Assembly: GCA_027492445.1 (NCBI GenBank)
Contig: JAPUES010000148.1
Location: 1 to 9,703, forward strand
Source: Sporomusaceae bacterium
GTDB taxonomy: Bacteria > Bacillota > Negativicutes > DSM-13327
Reading direction: 5' to 3'
DNA length: 9,703 nucleotides
Part shown: positions 1 through 6,582 of the stretch, piece by piece
Layout of the letters: each line of letters starts with the position of its first letter
Position numbering within the stretch: position 1 is the stretch's first letter
Notes under the pieces: generated by a model
Told to the model about the DNA's origin: nothing
The model's input: the letters and a program-made list of their open reading frames with translations, nothing else
Databases searched by the model: none
Position numbers and translations under genes: made by a program

Positions 1-36
1 AATACCACCCTTACCATAAAATGCAATTTTCCTCAT
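1..36 (-). CDS. NifH-family iron protein / P-loop ATPase, first 12 codons only
   Basis: Only the 5' end of this gene is in the window; it continues beyond position 1. The visible residues are MRKIAFYGKGGI, in frame from an ATG at 36-34. This is the start of the deviant Walker A loop (GKGGIGKST) of the NifH/BchL/CfbC family of 4Fe-4S, ATP-dependent reductases, which start exactly here, one or two residues after the initiator. An AGGAAA ribosome-binding site lies a few bases upstream. Twelve residues cannot tell true nitrogenase reductase from NifH-like proteins of cofactor assembly, so no symbol is given. It is on the same strand as the mutase operon, and no intrinsic terminator is visible between them, so read-through is possible. 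Confidence 0.7.
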   Translation of the reverse strand, partial: MRKIAFYGKGGI

Positions 37-100
37 AGTTTCCTACCCTTCACCCACATTACCAAAAAAAGTCCATCACAACCACTTGCCTATTAAAACT

Positions 101-292
101 CTATCCCTTTTTATAAGGATGTTTAGCTTCTTTCATCTCAGTCACTACATCAGCTATTTCAATAATCTCAGGCCGCACATCTCGCCCTGTAAACACCAGA
201 TGAAGAGCAGAAGGTTTTATTTTTATTAATTCCAAAACTGCATCCAAAGGTATGATTCCAAATTTTATAAAGTTACTTTCTCTATAAATTCT
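101..292 (-). pseudogene. cobO: C-terminal remnant of cob(I)alamin adenosyltransferase (CobA/CobO/BtuR type)
   Basis: The minus strand is open for 63 codons between a TAA at 295-293 and a TAG at 103-101. It reads FGIIPLDAVLELIKIKPSA, then LVFTGRDVRPEIIEIADVV, then TEMKEAKHPYKKG. This matches the C-terminal third of the P-loop family of corrinoid adenosyltransferases (TGR..P.. I..AD.VTEMKE.KHPY). Intact members are roughly 170-200 residues. The N-terminal Walker A region and the central DE motif are absent, there is no start codon with a ribosome-binding site, and the bases upstream do not code for the missing part in any frame I read. The last residues may also be frameshifted: one more A in the run of five would give KKGIEF followed by TAA at 95-93, a normal family ending. 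An intact copy would have made adenosylcobalamin for the mutase encoded upstream. I read this as a decayed last member of the operon. Confidence 0.8.
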
Positions 293-373
293 TTAGAAAT
301 TTAATTACCAATTGTGTCTTTAATCCCTAGATACGTTCTTTTATTTTATCTTTAAAGTGAGTTATCTTCTTCC

Positions 374-1516
374 TCAAACGCCTTCGAATATCCCGATTAG
401 TTTTTTCACTGCCATGGTGGCCGAAATTCGTCCTTCAATCACATCTTTTTCAATGTGCGGTTTTTTATTGATGACTTCAGGATGATTCATAAATTGAGTT
501 TGTAAGTATTCCTGTACCATTCCGTGTACCCAACTTAACATTTGCATCCGCCGGCGTCTTTCAAAAATACCTGACACAACTGTTATTTCCTGAAATTTTT
601 CTACCATACGCCAAATATCATCTACACCTTCACCCGTACTTGCTGAACAAGTATGCCCTTTAGTAACCCAGCCTTCGGTAGCAGGACGCAAAAAATGCAG
701 TATGCGATCATAATCAACTTTAGCCATTAAAGCCCGCTGTTTATTATCTCCATCAGCTTTATTGATGACAATGGCATCCGCTAGCTCAATTACGCCTTTT
801 TTCATGCCTTGCAATTCGTCCCCTGCCCCGGTAATCATGAGTAATAGAAAAAAATCAACCATCGACCGTACAGTGACTTCACTTTGCCCCACACCAACCG
901 TTTCAATCAACAATCGATCATAACCAGCCGCTTCACATAACAAAATGGTTTCCCGACTTTTACGCGTCACTCCTCCCAAAGTGCCACTAGAAGGAGATGG
1001 ACGAATAAAAGCCCTGGGGTTACGAGACAATTGTTCCATGCGAGTCTTATCACCTAAAATACTGCCTTTGGTGACTGTACTACTAGGATCGACGGCTAGT
1101 ACAGCCACTTTATGCCCTTTATCACACAATTGGCACCCTAAGTTTTCAATAAAAGTACTTTTTCCCGATCCTGGCACACCAGTGATACCTACCCGAATAG
1201 ACTTGCCTGTATAAGGCAATAATTTTTTCAATATTTCCTGAGCCAGCTCCATATGAGCTGGCAAATTGCTTTCAATGAGTGTAATGGCTCTTGATAAAAT
1301 CATCCGATCCCCTTGTAACACTCCTTGAACATATTCATCAACGGAAAGCTGACGACGAATCGAGCGCGCCTGAAAGGAACTATTGATCTTATCCTGATTT
1401 GGCATACCATCATGCCTGCTACGAATTCCGCCCATTACCTCTGTGGTAAAAGCATCTCCCGCATTCGGTGGAATCCATTCCGGTTTCCACCTATCTTTCT
1501 TTTCCTTAGTAATCAT
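374..1516 (-). CDS. meaB: Methylmalonyl-CoA mutase-associated GTPase MeaB (ArgK family)
   Basis: G3E-family G-protein chaperone that binds methylmalonyl-CoA mutase, gates entry of adenosylcobalamin and protects or helps release damaged cofactor using GTP hydrolysis. Visible motifs are the P-loop GVPGSGKS (residues 113-120), DPSS (143-146), ETVGVGQSE (205-213) and the guanine-specificity motif NKAD (252-255). The C-terminal helical arm, used for dimerisation in the family, follows to residue 380. Family members are usually about 310-340 residues; this one has about 50 extra at the N terminus, rich in charged and aromatic residues and not homologous to anything I recognise. The ATG at 1516 is chosen because AGGAAG lies nine bases upstream; the internal Met codons 28 and 38 have no well-placed site. 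It starts one base after the stop of mutB, so translation is probably coupled. No intrinsic terminator is visible after its stop. Confidence 0.95.
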   Translation of the reverse strand: MITKEKKDRWKPEWIPPNAGDAFTTEVMGGIRSRHDGMPNQDKINSSFQARSIRRQLSVDEYVQGVLQGDRMILSRAITLIESNLPAHMELAQEILKKLLPYTGKSIRVGITGVPGSGKSTFIENLGCQLCDKGHKVAVLAVDPSSTVTKGSILGDKTRMEQLSRNPRAFIRPSPSSGTLGGVTRKSRETILLCEAAGYDRLLIETVGVGQSEVTVRSMVDFFLLLMITGAGDELQGMKKGVIELADAIVINKADGDNKQRALMAKVDYDRILHFLRPATEGWVTKGHTCSASTGEGVDDIWRMVEKFQEITVVSGIFERRRRMQMLSWVHGMVQEYLQTQFMNHPEVINKKPHIEKDVIEGRISATMAVKKLIGIFEGV

Positions 1517-1517
1517 A

Positions 1518-3704
1518 TTAATTCACTTCCTGTGAAAAACGCCGTAACTCTTTCAATATTTTTTCTGCGGCAACCGGAATAATGGTTCCCGGTCCAAAAA
1601 TAGCCGCTGCCCCATTCTCACGTAAAAACTCATAATCTTGGGCAGGAATAACGCCGCCAATCACGACCATAATATCTTCTCTACCCAGTTTTTTTAATTC
1701 TTCGATTAACTGTGGCAACAAGGTTTTATGTCCGGCCGCTAAAGAACTCATGCCCACAACATGAACATCATTATCGACGGCTTGTTGGGCTGTTTCTTCT
1801 GGTGTTTGGAATAAAGGACCGATATCCACATCAAAACCCATATCCGCAAAAGCAGTCGATATGACTTTTGCTCCCCGATCATGACCGTCCTGACCCATTT
1901 TTGCAATCATAATTCGCGGACGACGACCTTCTACCTTTTCAAAATCATCGGCCATCTCTCTTACTTTACGAATTGTATCTTCATCAGCAAACTCACTGCT
2001 ATATACCCCTGATATAGAGCGAATTATGGCTTTATGCCGTCCGGCAACATGTTCAATGGCATCCGAAATTTCACCTAAACTGGCTCTTGCTCTTGTTGCT
2101 TCAATTGCCAGTGCCAATACATTGCCTTCTCCTGTTTCCATCGCTTTTGTGATGGCCTCTAACGAACGTCTTACGCGATCATTATCCCGGTTACTACGCA
2201 ATTTTTCCAAACGTTGAATTTGGGATAAACGCACAGCGGTATTGTCGACGGATAAAATATCAAGGGGATCTTCCTTTTCTAGGCGATATCGATTGACGCC
2301 AACAATGGTTTCTTTTCCTGAGTCAATATGTGCCTGACGCCTTGCTGCCGCTTCTTCAATACGCATTTTAGGAAGACCTGTATCAATGGCCTTGGACATG
2401 CCTCCTAATTTTTCAACCTCTTGAATATGACCCCATGCTCTTTTAACCAACTCATTGGTCAAAGCCTCTACATAATAAGAACCACCCCACGGATCAAGAA
2501 CCTTACAAACCATAGTTTCATCTTGAATGTAGAGTTGGGTATTACGTGCAATCCGGGCAGAAAAATCCGTAGGCAGAGCAATGGCTTCATCTAGTGCATT
2601 GGTATGTAGTGACTGTGTATGACCAAGGGCAGCCCCCATTGCTTCCATGCAAGTTCGTCCCACATTATTAAAAGGATCTTGCTCGGTCAGACTCCAGCCT
2701 GAAGTTTGAGAGTGGGTTCTAAGGGCCATGGATTTTGGGTTTTTAGGATTAAATTGCTTAATAATCTTTGCCCATAATAAACGTCCTGCCCGCATTTTTG
2801 CAATTTCCATAAAATAGTTTTTACCAATGGCCCAGAAGAAAGATAGACGTGGCGCAAAGGTATCTACATCCATCCCTGCCGCAATACCTGTTTTAATGTA
2901 TTCCAAACCATCGGCTAAAGTATAACCAAGCTCAATATCTGCGGTAGCTCCCGCTTCTTGCATATGATAACCGGAAATACTAATGCTATTAAATTTCGGC
3001 ATATACTGTGAAGTATAGGAGAAAATATCAGCAATAATACGCATGGAGGGTTCAGGCGGATAAATATAGGTATTACGCACCATAAATTCTTTTAAAATAT
3101 CATTTTGAATCGTACCTGTGAGTAATTCTTGTTTTACACCCTGTTCTTCTGCTGCCACAATATAAAAGGCTAATATAGGAAGCACTGCGCCATTCATGGT
3201 CATTGATACTGACATTTTATCCAAAGGAATACCTGAGAATAAAATTTCCATATCTAAGATAGAATCAACCGCAACACCAGCCTTGCCAACATCACCAACA
3301 ACGCGAGGATGATCAGAATCATAACCACGATGTGTTGCCAAATCAAAAGCAATGGATAGACCTTTTTGTCCAGCAGCCAAATTACGTCGGTAAAAAGCGT
3401 TACTTTCCTCAGCAGTAGAAAATCCTGCATATTGACGAACTGTCCAAGGTCTAAGTACATACATATTGGCATAAGGTCCCCGTAAAAAGGGTGCAATGCC
3501 CGCTACATAGGGCAAATGATCCATTCCCTCAAGATCATCTTTGGTATACAAGGGTTTCAGATTGATTTGCTCCATGGTCTTAAATTCCAATTCATCTAGC
3601 AACTTACCACTGTTACCTTCTACTTCCTTTTTCCATGCTGACATATCGGCAGATTTAAAGTCTTTAGAGCAAGAAATTTTAGTAAAATCTGGTTTTATGA
3701 ACAT
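1518..3704 (-). CDS. mutB: Methylmalonyl-CoA mutase, large (catalytic) subunit
   Basis: Adenosylcobalamin-dependent isomerase interconverting (R)-methylmalonyl-CoA and succinyl-CoA in the cytoplasm. The 728 residues match the usual length of the catalytic chain. An N-terminal substrate-binding (beta/alpha)8 barrel spans about 45-560. It includes RPWTVRQYAGF (85-95), FMVRNTYIYPP (207-217) and SGYHMQEAG (244-252), which carry the equivalents of active-site Tyr89, Arg207, Tyr243 and His244 of the Propionibacterium enzyme. The C-terminal flavodoxin-like B12 domain has DGHDRG (606-611), whose His608 is the lower axial cobalt ligand, then GMSSL (651-655) and VIGG (681-684). It is therefore base-off/His-on and should be active. 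The start overlaps the stop of mutA by one base (TAATG), and GAGGT lies eight bases upstream, so translation is coupled and the two subunits are made together. Confidence 0.97.
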   Translation of the reverse strand: MFIKPDFTKISCSKDFKSADMSAWKKEVEGNSGKLLDELEFKTMEQINLKPLYTKDDLEGMDHLPYVAGIAPFLRGPYANMYVLRPWTVRQYAGFSTAEESNAFYRRNLAAGQKGLSIAFDLATHRGYDSDHPRVVGDVGKAGVAVDSILDMEILFSGIPLDKMSVSMTMNGAVLPILAFYIVAAEEQGVKQELLTGTIQNDILKEFMVRNTYIYPPEPSMRIIADIFSYTSQYMPKFNSISISGYHMQEAGATADIELGYTLADGLEYIKTGIAAGMDVDTFAPRLSFFWAIGKNYFMEIAKMRAGRLLWAKIIKQFNPKNPKSMALRTHSQTSGWSLTEQDPFNNVGRTCMEAMGAALGHTQSLHTNALDEAIALPTDFSARIARNTQLYIQDETMVCKVLDPWGGSYYVEALTNELVKRAWGHIQEVEKLGGMSKAIDTGLPKMRIEEAAARRQAHIDSGKETIVGVNRYRLEKEDPLDILSVDNTAVRLSQIQRLEKLRSNRDNDRVRRSLEAITKAMETGEGNVLALAIEATRARASLGEISDAIEHVAGRHKAIIRSISGVYSSEFADEDTIRKVREMADDFEKVEGRRPRIMIAKMGQDGHDRGAKVISTAFADMGFDVDIGPLFQTPEETAQQAVDNDVHVVGMSSLAAGHKTLLPQLIEELKKLGREDIMVVIGGVIPAQDYEFLRENGAAAIFGPGTIIPVAAEKILKELRRFSQEVN

Positions 3705-5845
3705 TACACAATACCTCTATCTTTCTGCAGTTTGGCAAGCATCTTATAACAATTAGCTCTTACATGAATAAAATCGTCTACTCCCGATTCTTTGTATACT
3801 GCTTGTAGGTCTTCAGGCGGCAAACCTGCTAAAAATAAGGTAATCTGAGGATTTCCTTTTTTAATAAGCTTGGCAAGAGGTGGTACTAATTCTGGATAGG
3901 TAGCATCTGTTGAACAAATAACCGCAATCGTTGCTCCTGATTCTAGAGTCGCCTGAGCAGCATCTTCTACTGTCGCAAAACCATTGTTCCTAATCATCGT
4001 CAAGGCACCTACTTCTAAAAAGCCACTAACAAAATCGGCTCTTGCTTTATGCTGAGGAATTTCTCCCATATTCACAAGAAATACTTCTACATTCTGACCA
4101 GTTTTTTCGATATAAGCTTCAGTACGTTGGCGCAGCTCTTTATATTGCTCATCCGCTGAGTGAATGCGTAGAGGCTGAATGGATACTCCATCCTGTTTTT
4201 TGCGAATTGCATTGGTAATATCGCCAAGTGTAGCTCCGTTCAGAACAGCAGTAACGGTTGCTTCTACTAGAGGGATTTCTACACTTCCTTTCAAAGAAAG
4301 GCTACTTAATTCTGCTAACCTAGTTTTACATTCCACATCGTCAATATCTTGGCGATAGTCATTGATTTCACTCTTTCGTTGCTGCCAGAAAGCCTGTTTG
4401 TCAAAAGCAGGAACCTCTAACGCTTTTTCTAATAAATTCGGATACATATTGGTTCCCAAAATTACATCTTTACGTTTTGCAAGACCATCCGCTCGACTTT
4501 TGGCTATTGCCTCAACCTTTTCCTGTGGCAAATTTTGTTGTAAAGACTCTACAATGCCTCCCGATGCTTCAACTTCTTGAAATAGGCTCCAAGCCTTTTC
4601 CGCTACCAGACTTGTTAGTTTTTCTACATACCAAGATCCACCTGCCGGATCGACAGGTTGGGTCAAATTACACTCTTGTTGAAGCATAATTTGTGTATTA
4701 CGTGCAATCCGACGGGAAAAGTCATCTGCCGGTCGGATGGCTTCATCAAAATAACTCACATGTAAACTATCCACACCGCCGACAACAGCCGAAAATGCTT
4801 CCGTTGTTGTGCGTAGCATATTCACATAAGGATCATAAACACTCTTAGTAAATGCTGAAGTACGGGCGTGAATATACATTTTTTGCGCCTCTTGACTGCC
4901 ACCAAAGGCTTCGACAATCTGCGCCCACAACATGCGTCCCGCTCTTAATTTTGCGATTTCCATGAAAAAGTTCGTCCCCACAGAAAAGGAAAAGGAAATT
5001 TGCTTCGCAGCAATCTCAAGGGGCAGTCCACGTTGTTGCATTTTTTGTAAATATTCAACACCTGTAGCTAATGCAAAGGCTAATTCCTGTATTGCATTAG
5101 AACCACTGTCATGATAAGGTTGCCCTTGAATTAAAATGGTTCTTAATTGTTTTGTATTGTCATGAGCCCATTGCGCTACTGCTACCATTTCATCATAATA
5201 GGTATCTAAAGAATAATCCAAATGCCCTTCTGTTGCCAAAAAGCCAATTGGATCTACTCCAATGCAACCCTTTAACTTATGATAATCCATCCCATTCGCC
5301 TTCATTAAAGCTACAAATAAGCTCAGCAGCTGCACGCCAGAAGTACCAGCAAAGATCCGTAGCGGTGTTTTCTCTAAATCAAAACCATGAAAAGCCTGCT
5401 GTACATCATCTAAGGTTGATAAGGATATGCCTTTTCCTAAAAGAGTATGCTCCCCTTTATCGGCATCAATGCCATGTAAAGTTGCTTTATCCGCTACGAT
5501 ATGAATGGTTGTACCGCCTTTATGTAGTTCATGTTGCAAAACATCATGCATTTTAGTAGACAAAGGCTCGGTACACTCTTGGCTAATCTCCCATGGTGTA
5601 TCTAAATACCCTGTAGCATTGGAACCTCGTACAAATGGAAAACTACCAGGCAAAGAGTTACAATGGTCTATTCCTTCTAAGTCTTCCATACGATACATAG
5701 GTTGCAAATGAATACCTTCATAGGTTTTTGTAATTAGTTTTTTTTCCCAATTCGCACCTTTTAGTGCTTTTTCTGATTCAGCGCGCCATTCCTCATAGGT
5801 GGGATAGGGAAACTCAGCAAAAAAACGTGTTTCCTGATTTGACAT
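3704..5845 (-). CDS. mutA: Methylmalonyl-CoA mutase, small (non-catalytic) subunit
   Basis: Partner chain of the heterodimeric mutase, with the same two-domain plan as MutB. The barrel region matches strongly (for example NFFMEIAKLRAGRMLWAQI and DDFSRRIARNTQ, mirrored in MutB), and DPAGGSWYVE is present. The C-terminal B12-like domain has EIPQHKARADF where MutB has the cobalt-binding DxHxxG motif, so this chain cannot ligate cobalamin, as is normal for small subunits. I choose the start MSNQETRF at 5845, giving 713 residues, because GGTGA lies just upstream and small subunits usually begin close to the FP.. YEEW segment. An in-frame ATG at 5860 adds five residues but has only A/T-rich sequence in front of it. 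It is the first gene of the mutA-mutB-meaB operon. Its leader carries two cobalamin riboswitches and several terminators. Confidence 0.95.
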   Translation of the reverse strand: MSNQETRFFAEFPYPTYEEWRAESEKALKGANWEKKLITKTYEGIHLQPMYRMEDLEGIDHCNSLPGSFPFVRGSNATGYLDTPWEISQECTEPLSTKMHDVLQHELHKGGTTIHIVADKATLHGIDADKGEHTLLGKGISLSTLDDVQQAFHGFDLEKTPLRIFAGTSGVQLLSLFVALMKANGMDYHKLKGCIGVDPIGFLATEGHLDYSLDTYYDEMVAVAQWAHDNTKQLRTILIQGQPYHDSGSNAIQELAFALATGVEYLQKMQQRGLPLEIAAKQISFSFSVGTNFFMEIAKLRAGRMLWAQIVEAFGGSQEAQKMYIHARTSAFTKSVYDPYVNMLRTTTEAFSAVVGGVDSLHVSYFDEAIRPADDFSRRIARNTQIMLQQECNLTQPVDPAGGSWYVEKLTSLVAEKAWSLFQEVEASGGIVESLQQNLPQEKVEAIAKSRADGLAKRKDVILGTNMYPNLLEKALEVPAFDKQAFWQQRKSEINDYRQDIDDVECKTRLAELSSLSLKGSVEIPLVEATVTAVLNGATLGDITNAIRKKQDGVSIQPLRIHSADEQYKELRQRTEAYIEKTGQNVEVFLVNMGEIPQHKARADFVSGFLEVGALTMIRNNGFATVEDAAQATLESGATIAVICSTDATYPELVPPLAKLIKKGNPQITLFLAGLPPEDLQAVYKESGVDDFIHVRANCYKMLAKLQKDRGIV

Positions 5846-5880
5846 ATTTTCACCATCCATTTTATTGTAATTATTGTTTT

Positions 5881-5909
5881 TTTATATCTAAATTGATTAC
5901 GGCTGACTA
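5881..5909 (-). promoter_or_regulatory. Candidate internal promoter for mutA, downstream of all terminators
   Basis: On the minus strand TAGTCA (5909-5904) and TATAAA (5886-5881) are separated by 17 bases. They match the sigma-A consensus at 4 of 6 and 5 of 6 positions. Transcription would begin near 5874, giving a leader of about 30 bases that lacks both riboswitches. If real, it provides mutA expression independent of cobalamin sensing. The region is A/T-rich, so a chance match is possible. Confidence 0.35.
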
Positions 5910-5960
5910 AGTTTAACTAATTTCCACATATCGTGACTGCTTGACTTCCCTCCTTCTAGT

Positions 5961-5993
5961 AAATAAAAAAACTCTCAGCATAAGCAGAGAGTT
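5961..5993 (-). terminator. Intrinsic terminator T4 before mutA (paired with the proximal riboswitch)
   Basis: The minus strand has arms AACTCTC (5993-5987) and GAGAGTT (5976-5970) around a short GC-closed inner stem with a TTAT loop, followed by a T-rich tract (5969-5961). It resembles T1, the terminator after the distal riboswitch: same GCTTATG loop and a similar T tract ending in TTTAC. It lies about 85 bases past the end of the proximal aptamer, where T1 lies about 93 past the distal one, so T4 is likely the original terminator of the proximal module. Confidence 0.75.
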
Positions 5994-6017
5994 AAACGCA
6001 AGTATATATTTATAGTT

Positions 6018-6047
6018 AAAAAAGCCCGGCTGAAACTATCAGCCGGG
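6018..6047 (-). terminator. Intrinsic terminator T3 (strong, GC-rich) after the proximal riboswitch
   Basis: A perfect 9-bp stem, CCCGGCTGA (6047-6039) with TCAGCCGGG (6033-6025), has a 5-base loop and is followed by TTTTTT (6023-6018). It is the strongest terminator in the leader. It has no counterpart in the distal module, so it appears to be an added element between the proximal aptamer and T4. Confidence 0.85.
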
Positions 6048-6084
6048 ACGAAATAACGCAAATATTGCGTGTAAATCTCCTCCC
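6045..6084 (-). promoter_or_regulatory. Candidate antiterminator of the proximal riboswitch
   Basis: The 3' tail of the proximal aptamer, GGGAGGAGA (6084-6076), can pair with TTTCGTCCC (6053-6045) with one G.G mismatch and one G.U pair. The pairing encloses a perfect 6-bp hairpin, ACGCAA/TTGCGT (6070-6065 with 6061-6056). It takes up the base of the T3 5' arm (three bases) and uses the same GGGGA that should form the L5-L13 kissing contact when cobalamin is bound. A second option, 6079-6065 pairing with 6001-5987 (13 of 15), would instead block T4. Predicted by eye only. Confidence 0.45.
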
Positions 6085-6264
6085 CATCTCTCGCAGGTCA
6101 AACGGTGATTGCTATATAGGCAGTTCTCCTGACTCTGACTCATTGCGCATCCAAACCTTCCCAAGAATTAATTCTCAGTGGCATACTATGGATTCGCTCC
6201 TCATTACAGTGGCGGGACCGCGTTGGTTTCTCACCAACTTCCCTATTAAGCCCAAAGGGCACCT
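6079..6264 (-). ncRNA. Cobalamin riboswitch, proximal copy (aptamer B)
   Basis: Read on the minus strand this is a complete class-I (adenosylcobalamin-type) B12 element. In order it shows AGGTGCC (6264-6258), the TTAATAGGGAA segment, GCGGTCCCGCCACTG (second B12 box GCCACTG at 6213-6207), TGCCACTG (6182-6176), TTGGGAAGG, GAGTCAG, GGAGAACTGCCTAT (6129-6116) and a terminal GATGGGGAGG (6088-6079), which supplies the GGGGA loop expected to kiss the TCCC of L5. It lies about 230 bases before mutA, followed by T3 and T4. In this class, ligand binding normally favours termination, so cobalamin would lower mutA read-through; this is inferred from the family and not shown by the sequence. Confidence 0.95.
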
Positions 6265-6284
6265 ATACCATCAATATGTAATTT

Positions 6285-6313
6285 TTTATAGCAGTGCAAA
6301 TAGAGTAGCTACA
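6285..6313 (-). promoter_or_regulatory. Candidate extended -10 promoter for the proximal riboswitch
   Basis: The minus strand has TGCTATAAA (6293-6285), an extended -10 element (TGn plus TATAAA). The -35 position (TGTAGC, 6313-6308) matches poorly. The start site would be near 6278, some 14 bases before AGGTGCC, a typical distance for a riboswitch leader. If active, the proximal module would be an independent transcription unit and not only a downstream part of the distal transcript. Confidence 0.35.
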
Positions 6314-6325
6314 TACACTTTACTG

Positions 6326-6358
6326 AAAAAAGGTAGTTCCGTTTACACGGAACCAACT
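6326..6358 (-). terminator. Intrinsic terminator T2 between the two riboswitches
   Basis: GTTCCGT (6353-6347... read leftward to 6347) and ACGGAAC (6342-6336) form a 7-bp stem with a GTAA loop. The stem extends outward by a G.U, a U-A, one mismatch, a G-C and an A-U pair. TTTTTT (6331-6326) follows. It separates the distal module from the proximal aptamer. Confidence 0.75.
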
Positions 6359-6376
6359 GTCAAGCCCGAGACAGTT
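6355..6376 (-). other. Hairpin overlapping the base of T2
   Basis: AACTGTC (6376-6370) and GACAGTT (6361-6355) form a perfect 7-bp stem around an 8-base loop. The 3' arm shares four bases (6358-6355) with the lower stem of T2, so the full forms of the two hairpins exclude each other. It may be a simple attenuator-like switch or a stabilising 5' hairpin; no ligand-binding motif is recognisable. Confidence 0.5.
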
Positions 6377-6452
6377 CATAAAAAGGATAATGAAAACTTG
6401 AAATATATGTTACACTCTTCTGATCCAGGTACAGAAAAGCCACATACCAAAG

Positions 6453-6489
6453 TAAAAAAATAAATCTCCTAGCCATAAGCCAGGAGATT
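6453..6489 (-). terminator. Intrinsic terminator T1 of the distal riboswitch
   Basis: AATCTCCT (6489-6482) and AGGAGATT (6470-6463) form a perfect 8-bp stem around an 11-base loop containing GCTTATG. A T-rich tract (6462-6454) follows. The 5' arm is also complementary over eight positions, with one G.U, to AGGGGATT (6585-6578) at the 3' end of the distal aptamer, giving a plausible antiterminator. The similarity to T4 supports duplication of a whole aptamer-terminator module. Confidence 0.8.
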
Positions 6490-6582
6490 AGAATCAAGAA
6501 CATGAAAGTTATAATCATAACTATATGGTAAAAAAGCATAACCAAATAGAAATATAATAAAACTTATATGTGCGCTTAATCC

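Noticed and set aside
5858..5860. Upstream ATG giving MutA five more residues
   Set aside because: No ribosome-binding site in front of it; the ATG at 5845 has GGTGA upstream and fits the family start better.
6321..6380. Minus-strand mini-frame MNCLGLDSWFRVNGTTFFQ through T2
   Set aside because: No Shine-Dalgarno precedes it and the codons are those of the two hairpins.
6065..6463. 132-codon open frame on the plus strand in the mutA-feoA gap
   Set aside because: It lies antisense to the proximal riboswitch and T2, has no ribosome-binding site and no recognisable protein family; the RNA elements explain the sequence.
6360..6545. 61-codon hydrophobic frame on the minus strand between the riboswitches
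   Set aside because: It runs through terminator T1, lacks a ribosome-binding site, and its hydrophobicity follows from A/T-rich sequence.
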